Assembly (NCBI GenBank): GCA_964497975.1
Contig: CAZCFO010000008.1
Span: 1 to 39,717 of the forward strand
Direction: 5' to 3'
Source: JABFSS01 sp964497975
Lineage (GTDB): Bacteria; Patescibacteriota; Gracilibacteria; Peribacterales; Peribacteraceae
DNA length: 39,717 nt
Each line of letters starts with the position of its first letter. Position 1 is the stretch's first letter. The notes below the pieces were generated by a model. The model saw nothing but the letters and a program-made list of their open reading frames with translations, was not told the DNA's origin and searched no databases. The position numbers and the translations under genes were made by a program. Positions 7,598-14,966 of this stretch are shown one piece after another.

Positions 7598-9745
7598 ATC
7601 GGACGCAACCGCCTTCATGGCATCCAGGGTCAGCTGGATCATCTCATCAAGCGGTATATTCAGCAGCTCTTCGCAGCTCTTGATTTGCGCCCGGTCGACC
7701 TGCGCGGCGAAGCCTTTGTCCTTCAGTTTCTTCTTCACGCTCGAGACCTCCACGTCGCCGATCTTTTTGGAGGGCCTCACCAGCGTCACGGCGATGATGA
7801 ATCCCGTGAGCTCGTCGACGCAGTAGAGGCACTTGCGGAGCATCGAGTTCAGCGGGTAATCCGCACCGTACTTGGCGGCGTAATGGGACCGGATATCGTG
7901 CAAAAGCTCAGTCGGGGAGCCAATCTCCGAGAGCATCTGTTCCAACGTTTTACCACAGTGCTCCTCTGCATCCTTCTCCAGATGATCCCAGTCGAGGTCA
8001 TGCAGCATGCCTGCGACGCGCCAGGTGTCGGGGTCTCCACCGAACTTCTTGGCGAGGGCCTCCATGGCGGCCCCGGTGGCGATCAGATGTGCCTTGGTCT
8101 TATCGGCGTGCTTGTCGATCAGGCCATGGGCGGCGGGGAGGAGGTAGCCGTACGCGATACTCTGTAAGGGCATAGAGGGCACAGAAGGCACAGAGGAGTT
8201 CCCTGTAGGCCTTGCCTTTGCATTAAGATCAATTTTTTGGCTTTTATTAGGGCTCTTTGCGTTTTTCGATCCATCAGATCCTTCGGTATGGAGGGGCTTC
8301 ATTAAGGGGAAAAGCACCACGTCGCGTAAATTCGTCTGCTGGGTGAGCAACGCCACGATGCGGTCCACGCCCATGCCCCAGCCGGATGTCGGCGGGCAGC
8401 CGTATTCCAGTGCCGTGACGAACTCATCATCCTTCCGGTGGGCGTCCGCATCACCTCCTGCATGTGCTTTTGCCTGCTGCTCAAAGCGTTCGGCCTGATC
8501 GACCGGGTCAATCAATTCCGAGTATGCGTTCACAATCTCCCAGCCGCCCACGACCAGCTGGAAACGGTCCGTGATGGCGGGATTCTCGTCATTCCTGCGC
8601 GCGAGAGGGGAAAGCTCGATCGGGTGTTCGGTAATGAAGGTGGGCGCGATAAGATGCGGCCGGCAGACTTTCTTATACAGCTGGTCGATGAGGTTCCCCA
8701 GCCCCAGCTTTTCCACCGGAACATCCAGACGGATGGATTTCGACTTCATGGCTTCCAGCAGGGCTCTTTGCGAATCCATCTTCCCAATGTCAATACCGCA
8801 GCGATCCAAAATAGCCTGCCGGATGCTCACGCGGGGCCACGGAGCTTTGAAGTCAACATCGATCAGCTTCCCATCGCGGTCCGGAATCTGGATTTTCGTC
8901 GTTCCCAGCATGTCTTTGAGGACGGTACTGAGCATCTGCTCCGTGAATTCCATGTTCTTCCGGTAGTCCCAGTACGCGGCGTAATGCTCGATCATCGTAA
9001 AGTCCTGCAGGTGGCTGGGATCGAGGCCTTCGTTGCGGAAGATGCGGCCAACCTCAAATACCCTGTCGAATCCGCCCACGATGCATTCCTTCAGAAATGT
9101 TTCGGTCGCAATCCGCAGGAACACATCCATATCGTAGGCTTCGTGATGCGTCCTGAAGGGCGTCGCAAGCGCGCCGGAAGCGGCGTTCACGAGCACGGGG
9201 GTCTCCATCTCCACGAAGTCGTGCTTCCAGTAGAACTCGCGAAGCTTCTTCACGAAATCGCTGCGGAAGCGGAATCGTTCAAAACTCGCGCGGTTGCTGA
9301 TCGTATCCAGGTACCGCTGACGCCAGGCGGTCTCCTGATCGGCGATGCCATGCCACTTTTCGGGCGGCTGACGTAGCGCTTTGCTGAGCATCACCCACGT
9401 TTTCACGCCCACCGTCGGTTCGCCTTTCTGGGTGGTGAAGCGCTCGCCCTGGATGCCGATAAAGTCGCCCAGATCAATCAATGACAGCATTTCCTTGTAG
9501 GCGTCCTTGCCCAGATCCTCCTCCTTCGCGGCCAGCTGGAGGCGCCCCGTGTGGTCCTGCAGGGTCAAAAACGTCATCTTTCCCATGTCGCGCAGCAGCA
9601 CGATCCGGCCGGCTACAGCCACTTTTTTGCCATCCGGCAGCGCCTTTGCGTCGGCAAGCATATGGCTCCGGTCAAAGGATGAGGCATAGGGAAACGCCCC
9701 CTTCTTGCGGATTGCCTGTGCTTTCTGGTGACGAAACTGATCCAT
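7586..9745 (-). CDS. lysS: Lysyl-tRNA synthetase (class II) fused to an HD-domain hydrolase
   Basis: 719 aa from the ATG at 9745; LysRS alone is about 500 aa. Residues 1-480 are a class II LysRS: OB-fold anticodon domain (VAGRIVLLRDMGKMTFLTLQ near 43-62), motif 1 (FVEMETPVL), motif 2 (FRNEGLDPSHLQDFTMIEHY) and motif 3 (GWGMGVDRIVALL). A linker of about 45 residues, partly encoded by the dispersed repeat at 8166-8198, leads to a C-terminal HD domain of about 180 residues with GMLHDLDWDHLEKDAEEHC, resembling the COG2316 hydrolase family. TATTCT lies 8 nt before the start. There is no stop or frameshift between the parts, so this looks like a true fusion. Confidence 0.9.
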   Translation of the reverse strand: MDQFRHQKAQAIRKKGAFPYASSFDRSHMLADAKALPDGKKVAVAGRIVLLRDMGKMTFLTLQDHTGRLQLAAKEEDLGKDAYKEMLSLIDLGDFIGIQGERFTTQKGEPTVGVKTWVMLSKALRQPPEKWHGIADQETAWRQRYLDTISNRASFERFRFRSDFVKKLREFYWKHDFVEMETPVLVNAASGALATPFRTHHEAYDMDVFLRIATETFLKECIVGGFDRVFEVGRIFRNEGLDPSHLQDFTMIEHYAAYWDYRKNMEFTEQMLSTVLKDMLGTTKIQIPDRDGKLIDVDFKAPWPRVSIRQAILDRCGIDIGKMDSQRALLEAMKSKSIRLDVPVEKLGLGNLIDQLYKKVCRPHLIAPTFITEHPIELSPLARRNDENPAITDRFQLVVGGWEIVNAYSELIDPVDQAERFEQQAKAHAGGDADAHRKDDEFVTALEYGCPPTSGWGMGVDRIVALLTQQTNLRDVVLFPLMKPLHTEGSDGSKNAKSPNKSQKIDLNAKARPTGNSSVPSVPSMPLQSIAYGYLLPAAHGLIDKHADKTKAHLIATGAAMEALAKKFGGDPDTWRVAGMLHDLDWDHLEKDAEEHCGKTLEQMLSEIGSPTELLHDIRSHYAAKYGADYPLNSMLRKCLYCVDELTGFIIAVTLVRPSKKIGDVEVSSVKKKLKDKGFAAQVDRAQIKSCEELLNIPLDEMIQLTLDAMKAVASDLGL
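8166..8198. repeat. Single arm of the tandem-unit element in the lysS linker
   Basis: GGGCATAGAGGGCACAGAAG followed by GCACAGAGG encodes, on the minus strand, the linker peptide SSVPSVPSMP. The inserted peptide in rluB contains SSVPFVPS, so the same element gives the same peptide type in two unrelated genes. Confidence 0.6.
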
Positions 9746-9753
9746 CGGTCGGA

Positions 9754-9759
9754 AGAATA
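9754..9759 (-). promoter_or_regulatory. -10 hexamer TATTCT of lysS
   Basis: Read on the minus strand, TATTCT lies 8 nt before the ATG at 9745. The -35 is weak. It suggests a leaderless or near-leaderless lysS mRNA. Confidence 0.45.
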
Positions 9760-9799
9760 GCGAAGAACGGGTCGGTTCCACAGGGCTTTCAGGGCGTAT

Positions 9800-9828
9800 T
9801 TGCTAAAAATTAATTTTTTATGTATAAT
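9800..9828 (+). promoter_or_regulatory. Strong promoter TTGCTA-N17-TATAAT of the A/B cassette array
   Basis: TTGCTA (9800-9805) and a consensus TATAAT (9823-9828) are 17 nt apart in an unusually AT-rich stretch. The predicted leader of about 40 nt is pyrimidine-rich without a Shine-Dalgarno sequence. It is among the best promoters in the window and precedes six co-directional unknown genes. Confidence 0.8.
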
Positions 9829-9873
9829 ATCCGAGAACATTCACTCCACTTCCCGTCCCGTTCCCATCTTTTT

Positions 9874-10314
9874 ATGCCGAAAGGAACACAAAAAGACGAT
9901 AACACGTTTTATCTCGCGGAGGACGAATTGCCCCTCCTCAATCAGGCCCTCCGGAAAGGCCTCGGGAAGCGCGTGAAGAAAGAGGCGCTCACGGCCTATG
10001 AGACCGCTGAGCAGATCGGTGCACGCATGCAGGCCGCCAGCTACCAGAAGTTCCCGGCCGTACAAAAGAAAATCGATCACTACAAGGCCGAGATCAAGGC
10101 GGGCAAGAAGGTGGACCTGTCGTTTGAGGACTTCCCAGAAGAGGCGATCGACACCTTCCTCTTCAGTATCGGTGCCTCAGGCATCACGTTCTACATGGCT
10201 GCATTCATGCAGAGCCCATCGTTTGCCGAGAACAAAGAACTGGTGGAGGCCGTCGCCGCTCTCTCCCGCGCACGCCACGACATTCTCGCCAAGAATCAAA
10301 AAGTCTTCGCTTAA
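9874..10314 (+). CDS. A1: soluble helical protein of triplicated cassette, unknown function
   Basis: 146 aa, no signal peptide. I do not recognise a known family. It is homologous to A2 (10897) and A3 (11920): shared features are LTAYETAEQIGARM at 39-52, the block FPEEAIDTFLFSIGASG at 87-103 and ALSRARHDILAKNQKVF at 129-145. Charged helices flank one moderately hydrophobic segment (94-111), which could insert in a groove or a membrane. The start at 9874 was chosen for homology to A2; an earlier ATG at 9820 overlaps the promoter. The B1 gene follows after 27 nt, so the pair is probably co-transcribed. Confidence 0.75.
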   Translation: MPKGTQKDDNTFYLAEDELPLLNQALRKGLGKRVKKEALTAYETAEQIGARMQAASYQKFPAVQKKIDHYKAEIKAGKKVDLSFEDFPEEAIDTFLFSIGASGITFYMAAFMQSPSFAENKELVEAVAALSRARHDILAKNQKVFA

Positions 10315-10341
10315 TTTCTCCACCCTGTCCCCCTCACATCC

Positions 10342-10851
10342 ATGTCGTACGCTCACATGACCCACAATCCGGAACGCCCTCCCGAGGGAGAGGAGCATGC
10401 TCCTCAGGTTGCGCCTACGCAGCAACGTGCGCCGAAGGCCCCCGAAAGTTACTGGAAACTTCCGTGGTACAAAAAGATCATTTTTGGTCCTCAGGCGTTG
10501 GTCACGACCATCACGGGTAATAATGGCTTGATTGGCCGCACAGCCAGCTTTGCGACCCACCCCGGCACCCTAGCGGCTGTTACAGGAGGTGTACTTCTCG
10601 GTGCGGGAGCGAACAATGGATGGTTCGAAAACACGACAATCGCAGACAGCATTCCGGTCATCGGAGGAACGAATCCTCTGTTGGCAGCAGGAAACGGCAT
10701 TAATACCGGTCTTTCGGCCGTCGCTCCGGCAGCCAACTGGGTTGGCAGTGGCATCGCAGCGGGTGCGGAATACGCTGGAACGGTTATTCCGCAAGGAGCC
10801 CGCGGTTTTGCCCAGTGGTATCAGGGTTCGAATGTCACTCCGGAGGCGTAA
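10342..10851 (+). CDS. B1: Gly/Ala-rich membrane-associated protein of triplicated cassette
   Basis: 169 aa. A hydrophilic N-terminus of about 38 residues rich in Pro/Glu/Gln is followed by WYKKIIFG and a long Gly/Ala/Val-rich region with glycine-zipper-like spacing (TLAAVTGGVLLGAGANNGW at about 75-93; NWVGSGIAAGAEYAG near 132-146). There is no cleavable signal peptide. It resembles B2 and B3 in length, composition and a Trp-rich turn after the first hydrophobic segment. It probably inserts in or lies on the membrane. Function is unknown; a pore-forming or small structural role is possible, with A1 as partner. Confidence 0.65.
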   Translation: MSYAHMTHNPERPPEGEEHAPQVAPTQQRAPKAPESYWKLPWYKKIIFGPQALVTTITGNNGLIGRTASFATHPGTLAAVTGGVLLGAGANNGWFENTTIADSIPVIGGTNPLLAAGNGINTGLSAVAPAANWVGSGIAAGAEYAGTVIPQGARGFAQWYQGSNVTPEA

Positions 10852-10896
10852 GATTATTATTGAATTTTCTTCTTTCACTCTTTTCCTTTCCTTCCC

Positions 10897-11334
10897 ATGG
10901 CGACACAAAACGATGACACCTTCTACATTGTGGACGAAGAGCTCGCGCTCCTGACCCCTGCCGCCAAAAAGGCATGGGAGAACCGTCTCAAGAAGGAGAC
11001 CCTCACCGCGTACGAAACCCCCGCGCAGATCGACGCCCGCATGAAGGCGGTCAACTACGCGCAGTACCCCGAACTCCAGAAGCAGATCGACGGCTACGTC
11101 TCTGCCATCAAGGCCGGAAAGGCCCCCAAGCTCGAATTCAACAACTTCCCCGAGGAGGCCGTCGGCTCCTTCCTCTTCAGCATCGGCGCTTCGGGCATGT
11201 CCTTCTATATCCACCTCTACCTGCAGGACAAAAAGACGCAGGAGAACGCCGAGGTGATGGAGGCTGTCGCCGCCCTCTCGCGCGCACGCCACACCATGCT
11301 CCAGAAGAATGAAGCCGTTTTTGCCACCAAGTAA
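10897..11334 (+). CDS. A2: soluble helical protein, paralogue of A1
   Basis: 145 aa. It aligns with A1 along its whole length, with near-identity in FPEEA(V)GSFLFSIGASG (84-100) and EAVAALSRARHTMLQKN (122-138), and in LTAYETPAQIDARM (36-49). The central hydrophobic segment is followed by an aromatic SFYIHLYL. Codon use is more GC-rich than in B1. The gene begins 45 nt after B1 with the leader CTTTTCCTTTCCTTCCC and no Shine-Dalgarno sequence. It was probably copied together with its B partner. Confidence 0.78.
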   Translation: MATQNDDTFYIVDEELALLTPAAKKAWENRLKKETLTAYETPAQIDARMKAVNYAQYPELQKQIDGYVSAIKAGKAPKLEFNNFPEEAVGSFLFSIGASGMSFYIHLYLQDKKTQENAEVMEAVAALSRARHTMLQKNEAVFATK

Positions 11335-11370
11335 TCCGTCGATTTTCCTTCTCTCTTCCCACCCCTCCCC

Positions 11371-11892
11371 ATGTCACCCGCCCCCCGCAACGAAAGAATG
11401 CCGAGCCGCATCGAGCTTCCCCGCAATGACCAGACGCTGCTCAGCACGTTGATTTTCAATCCCGCCCGATGGCTCACACGACAGGTAGGAAACGTCGGCG
11501 AAGGGGTTGTCAGTGCCGCAGAGTGGGTGACCAACAAGATCTGGCGTTTCGTCACTCATCCCCTGGTTCTCCTTCCTGCTCTCACTGCCGGTGGCATCGT
11601 CCTCGGACGCAACCGCGGCTGGTGGGGCACCGATCCGAATAACATTCTCAACAGGGCCGCAGGCGGTGTGGACACTGCTGCAGGATTCGTCGGCGAACAG
11701 GCTGCCCGCGTTCCGGGTCTTGTCGGCCAGGGTGTCGATCTTGCCGGCCAGGGCCTCAACAACGGCTACAACTGGATCAGCGAGCAGGCCAGCCCGCTCA
11801 CCGGCCCAGTGTCCGAGGGCGCCAGCAATTTCTGGAGCTACATCAGGAACTACGTCAGCGGCGCCGATGTGCCTGCGAATCAGCGCCCGTAA
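11371..11892 (+). CDS. B2: membrane-associated Gly-rich protein, paralogue of B1
   Basis: 173 aa. A basic, hydrophilic N-terminus (to about 30) leads to an amphipathic stretch NPARWLTRQVGNVGEG, then THPLVLLPALTAGGIVLGRN near 62-81 (one transmembrane-like helix), RGWWG, and a Gly/Ala/Asn-rich C-terminal half (VPGLVGQGVDLAGQGLNNG). The pattern of hydrophilic head, one glycine-zipper helix, Trp turn and Gly-rich tail matches B1. No cleavage site or Cys is visible. It follows A2 by 36 nt. Confidence 0.65.
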   Translation: MSPAPRNERMPSRIELPRNDQTLLSTLIFNPARWLTRQVGNVGEGVVSAAEWVTNKIWRFVTHPLVLLPALTAGGIVLGRNRGWWGTDPNNILNRAAGGVDTAAGFVGEQAARVPGLVGQGVDLAGQGLNNGYNWISEQASPLTGPVSEGASNFWSYIRNYVSGADVPANQRP

Positions 11893-11919
11893 TTTTCGCT
11901 TCCTCCACACAAAAACCCA

Positions 11920-12336
11920 ATGGCCCTCTACCTCACTCCCGCCGAGCAGAAACTCTTCCAAAAGCTCCCCGCCGAGCTGCGCAAAGGCTGGAAGGTGACC
12001 GAGGAAACGGGCACCGCGTGGGAAACGGACGAGCAGATGGCCGAGCGCGTCCGTTACGTCCGTAAGGAACTGGAAACCAAGACGCAGCTCAATCTCCAGC
12101 AGATGTTCATCAAATTCCAAACGAAGGGATTCGAGGCGCTGGGCAGCGATGACTTCCCGCCGGAAGCCCTGCCGTACGTCCTCTATCTCATCGGCGCCGT
12201 GGGACTCACCAAACTCATCCACGACATCATCCAGCATGCCGAGAGCCAGGACGACTGGTCGGCTCTCGAGCTCTGCTGCTCCGCGCGGCATCGCCTCCTC
12301 CATTCCAACGAAGTCGTTTCCTCCCTCGCGTTATGA
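11920..12336 (+). CDS. A3: diverged soluble paralogue of A1/A2
   Basis: 138 aa. It is more diverged but keeps the signature residues: TAWETDEQMAERV (32-44), FPPEALPYVLYLIGAVG (79-95) and SARHRLLHSNEVV (121-133), which align with FPEEA..F.L..IGA.G and ARH..L..N..V of A1 and A2. It has an extra CC pair just before SARH. Its stop overlaps the B3 start as ATGA (12333-12336), so the two are probably translationally coupled. This is the tightest linkage of the three A/B pairs. Confidence 0.75.
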   Translation: MALYLTPAEQKLFQKLPAELRKGWKVTEETGTAWETDEQMAERVRYVRKELETKTQLNLQQMFIKFQTKGFEALGSDDFPPEALPYVLYLIGAVGLTKLIHDIIQHAESQDDWSALELCCSARHRLLHSNEVVSSLAL

Positions 12337-12860
12337 GTCACGAACATATCGAGCTGCCGGAAGAAGTCGTCCGCGATGCCGTGGAGAATCATCACGATCC
12401 TCGCGCCATCCATCGACTCGGGATCGCGGCGGCCCGAGAAGGCAATAATGTGGAGAACACTGGTATTGTCAGCCGTTTCTTCCGTAATCAATGGACCAAG
12501 GGCGCTTTGGCTCTGGGTGCGGGCGCGGCCCTGGCAGGGGGCGCTACGTATGCGGCGATGGGCGGTCAAATGCCGGATATTTCCGGCACTGCGGGTGACG
12601 CATTCTCCTCAATTGGCAATGGTTTGGGGCAGGTACCGGAAGCATGGAATGCCATAACTTCCGATGGTTATAAGGCCGCTGCAGTACTTGGGGTAGGTGC
12701 TCTCGGCGTGGGGGCCCTATGGTCGGGAGGTCGACAACTTCTGGAAGGAGGGCAGGAAACGCGCAATAAGTACCGTGCAGCTCAGGACAGTCTTACGCGG
12801 CAGGAACGCATGCTCGAGGGCGGGTCCGGCGTTATGCTGAATCACGCGGGTGCAGCCTGA
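12333..12860 (+). CDS. B3: Gly/Ala-rich membrane protein of triplicated cassette
   Basis: 175 aa. The N-terminal 50 residues are hydrophilic (His/Glu/Asp). Two Gly/Ala-rich hydrophobic segments follow, ALALGAGAALAGGATYAAMGG near 53-73 and AAAVLGVGALGVGALWSGG near 113-131, then a charged helical tail. Sequence identity to B1/B2 is low, but length, position after an A gene and glycine-zipper helices agree. The promoter of the ribosomal operon begins 26 nt after its stop. The role is unknown. Confidence 0.65.
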   Translation: MSHEHIELPEEVVRDAVENHHDPRAIHRLGIAAAREGNNVENTGIVSRFFRNQWTKGALALGAGAALAGGATYAAMGGQMPDISGTAGDAFSSIGNGLGQVPEAWNAITSDGYKAAAVLGVGALGVGALWSGGRQLLEGGQETRNKYRAAQDSLTRQERMLEGGSGVMLNHAGAA

Positions 12861-12885
12861 GGGTTTGGAGGGGTGCAAAGTCACG

Positions 12886-12914
12886 TTGACGTGGCAGAGT
12901 CGCATCTTTAGACT
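12886..12914 (+). promoter_or_regulatory. Promoter of the ribosomal-protein operon TTGACG-N17-TAGACT
   Basis: TTGACG (12886-12891) and TAGACT (12909-12914) with 17 nt spacing lie in the 219-nt gap before rplC. Start of transcription is expected near 12921, giving a leader of about 160 nt. Confidence 0.7.
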
Positions 12915-13014
12915 CTGTCGGCTTTCGTCGTGAAAGCATCTTGTGTTCGAGCCTGCCTTCCCTTGGGAACAAGCGGGCTAGAGGAACCGACAAGATGAGG
13001 AAGCTTTGTTTCAG
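12915..13014 (+). promoter_or_regulatory. Structured 5' leader of the rplC operon
   Basis: Two nested structures can be drawn: GTCGG near 12917 pairs with CCGAC near 12987-12991, enclosing a hairpin AGCCTGCCTTCCC/GGGAACAAGCGGGCT (about 12951-12980). Ribosomal operon leaders often bind one of their own products (L4 in E. coli S10). Such control is possible here but is not shown by sequence alone. Confidence 0.45.
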
Positions 13015-13066
13015 CCCTCACCCCTCCGCCCCTCTCCCGCTTCGCAGGAGAGGGGAACCGCTCTCC
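13015..13066 (+). repeat. Hairpin repeat copy 1 (before rplC)
   Basis: The consensus is CCCTCACCCCTCCG, then a perfect 9-bp stem CCCCTCTCC (13029-13037) / GGAGAGGGG (13047-13055) with loop CGCTTCGCA, then GAACYGC and a pyrimidine tract. It has no U tract, so it is not a standard terminator. Confidence 0.85.
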
Positions 13067-13079
13067 TTGCTACCAAGCT

Positions 13080-13688
13080 ATGACTGGATTGATTGCCAAG
13101 AAAGTCGGCATGTCGCGCGCCTTCCTCCCCAACGGGGAAATGGTTCCCGTGACGTACCTCCAGGTTGAACCCAACCTGATTGTCCGCACGAAGACCAAAG
13201 AAAAGGACGGCTATAACGCCGTCGTTTTGGGCGTTGGCGCCAAACCGTGGAAGAGCCGCAAGGGAAAGGAGAACGTCCGCTACGCCGCCCAGAAGGAATG
13301 GAAAGTCGAGTCGCTGGACGGGATGGAGCCTGGCAAAAAAATCACGGCTGACATCTTCACGACTGAAAATCTGGTCGCCATCGAAAGCGTCTCCAAAGGA
13401 AAGGGGTTCCAGGGCGTCATGAAGCGCTGGCACTTCGGCGGAGGTCCCGCGAGCCATGGATCGCACTTCAAGCGCGAGCCGGGTTCCGTGGGCATGCGTG
13501 CATCACCGGGACGCATCCTGCCGGGCCACCACATGGCCGGCCACATGGGCAACGAGACCGTGACCATCCACCGCCGCCCGCTCATCACCGTCGACGCCGA
13601 AAAGGGGATCGTGGCCGTCAAAGGCCCCGTTCCGGGACCCAACGGCGGACGTGTGTTCATCACCAAAGAGCCCTCCTCCGGCAAGTAA
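13080..13688 (+). CDS. rplC: 50S ribosomal protein L3
   Basis: 202 aa, the usual length. The N-terminal MTGLIAKKVGMSRAF and the central stretch KGKGFQGVMKRWHFGGGPASHGS (near 99-121), followed by GHMGNETVTIHR, are L3 signatures. L3 binds 23S rRNA near the peptidyl-transferase centre and starts 50S assembly. It is the first gene of the cluster, since rpsJ is not upstream. A hairpin repeat lies in the leader 25 nt before the ATG. Confidence 0.97.
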   Translation: MTGLIAKKVGMSRAFLPNGEMVPVTYLQVEPNLIVRTKTKEKDGYNAVVLGVGAKPWKSRKGKENVRYAAQKEWKVESLDGMEPGKKITADIFTTENLVAIESVSKGKGFQGVMKRWHFGGGPASHGSHFKREPGSVGMRASPGRILPGHHMAGHMGNETVTIHRRPLITVDAEKGIVAVKGPVPGPNGGRVFITKEPSSGK

Positions 13689-13715
13689 CCCCCGCCATCA
13701 GCCAGCTTTCTTTTT

Positions 13716-13773
13716 CCCCTCACCCCTCCGCCCCTCTCCCGCTTCGTAGGAGAGGGGAACTGCCTCCCTCCAC
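13716..13773 (+). repeat. Hairpin repeat copy 2 (rplC-rplD)
   Basis: Perfect stem CCCCTCTCC (13731-13739) / GGAGAGGGG (13749-13757) with a GCTTCGTA loop. It occupies most of the 100-nt gap between rplC and rplD. Confidence 0.85.
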
Positions 13774-13788
13774 TAGATTTCCCTCCCC

Positions 13789-14568
13789 ATGACCATCGAC
13801 GTCTACTCCGCTACCGGCACGAAGAAAGGAACCCGCGAGCTTCCCGCGGCGCTCTTCGGCGCCCGCGTGAACATGGACCTGATGCACCAGGCCGTGGTCA
13901 TGCAGCAGAGCAACCGCCGCAACCCCGTCGCCCACGCCAAGAACCGCGGCGAGGTCCTCGGCTCCACCAAGAAGCTGTACGCCCAGAAGCACACCGGCCG
14001 CGCCCGCCGCGGTCCCGGACGGTCGCCGCTCCTCCGCGGAGGCGGCAAGGCCTTCGGCCCCCGCAAGGACGCCAACTTCACCAAGAACATGCCAAAAGTC
14101 ATGCGGCATGAGGCGCTCATCAGCTGCCTCTCGCACCAGGCCAAGGCCGGCGCGATCCTGGGGCTCGAGAGCTACCCGGACACGATCAAGACGAAGACCT
14201 TCTTCGATCTGCTCAAGAAGCTTCCGGTCGATATCGGCCGCCGCCTGCTGTTCGTCGTCCCCGAGAAGCACCACGCACTCTGGATGTCGTCCCGCAACGT
14301 GTACCGCGTGAAGATCGTCCAGGCCAACTACCTGAACCCCGAAGACGTCCTGCTCGCGCGTTCCATCATCTTCGTCGGCGACGCCGTCGAGAAGGCCGAG
14401 GCCATCTTCGGCAAGGGTCCGATCGGCTCCCGCGTGAAGGAAGAGGTCGTCGAGGCGAAGAAGGAGAAGGCCCCCCGGACGGTCAAGAAGACGAAGCAGG
14501 TGAAGGAAGCCGCCAATCCCAAGAAAAAGAAGCCTGCCGCGAAGAAAGCTCCCGCCAAAAAGGCGTAG
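13789..14568 (+). CDS. rplD: 50S ribosomal protein L4 with Lys/Ala-rich tail
   Basis: 259 aa; typical L4 is about 205. The conserved loop that enters the exit tunnel is clear (KKLYAQKHTGRARRGPGRSP.. then GGKAFGPR near 61-90). The C-terminal 45 residues are an added Lys/Ala/Pro-rich tail (KKKKPAAKKAPAKKA) likely to be disordered and RNA-binding. In other bacteria L4 also represses its own operon. The start follows a pyrimidine tract (TTTCCCTCCCC). Confidence 0.96.
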   Translation: MTIDVYSATGTKKGTRELPAALFGARVNMDLMHQAVVMQQSNRRNPVAHAKNRGEVLGSTKKLYAQKHTGRARRGPGRSPLLRGGGKAFGPRKDANFTKNMPKVMRHEALISCLSHQAKAGAILGLESYPDTIKTKTFFDLLKKLPVDIGRRLLFVVPEKHHALWMSSRNVYRVKIVQANYLNPEDVLLARSIIFVGDAVEKAEAIFGKGPIGSRVKEEVVEAKKEKAPRTVKKTKQVKEAANPKKKKPAAKKAPAKKA

Positions 14569-14574
14569 TTTCAT

Positions 14575-14630
14575 CCCCTCACCCCTCCGCCCCTCTCCCG
14601 CTTCGCAGGGGAGGGGAACTGCCTCTCCCC
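14575..14630 (+). repeat. Hairpin repeat copy 3 (rplD-rplW)
   Basis: Stem CCCCTCTCC (14590-14598) with GGGGAGGGG (14608-14616). The single change in the right arm turns an A-T pair into a G-U pair, so the fold is kept in RNA. Confidence 0.85.
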
Positions 14631-14651
14631 ACTATCAGCCTCATCCGAATC

Positions 14652-14963
14652 ATGGATCTCTCCCGCATCATCATCGGCCCCGTCGTCACCGAGAAAGCCG
14701 AGCGCCTGAAGGCCGGCGATGTGCACACCTACACGCTGCACGTTGCGCCGCATGCGACGAAGATCGACGTCAAAAACGCCCTCAAGACGTTCTACGACAT
14801 CGACGTGGCCGCGGTCCGCATCATCAAGACGCAGCCGAAGGTCCGCGATCTGGGCGCGGGACGGACGATGGAGAAGAGGCACGCATTCAAGAAGGCCCTT
14901 GTGACGCTCGCGAAGAAGAGCAAGGCGCTCGATATTTCCGCTTTCCAGGTCATCCCCGCATAA
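14652..14963 (+). CDS. rplW: 50S ribosomal protein L23
   Basis: 103 aa, normal length. PVVTEKAERLK at 9-19, YTLHVAPHATKIDVKNAL near 26-43 and VRIIKTQPKVR are L23 features. L23 sits at the tunnel exit and docks trigger factor and SRP. It is followed by rplB after only 3 nt, one of the few r-protein junctions here without an inserted repeat. Confidence 0.96.
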   Translation: MDLSRIIIGPVVTEKAERLKAGDVHTYTLHVAPHATKIDVKNALKTFYDIDVAAVRIIKTQPKVRDLGAGRTMEKRHAFKKALVTLAKKSKALDISAFQVIPA

Positions 14964-14966
14964 CCC

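Noticed and set aside
13015..13066. Hairpin repeats as ordinary Rho-independent terminators
   Set aside because: They have no following U tract and lie between co-directional essential genes.
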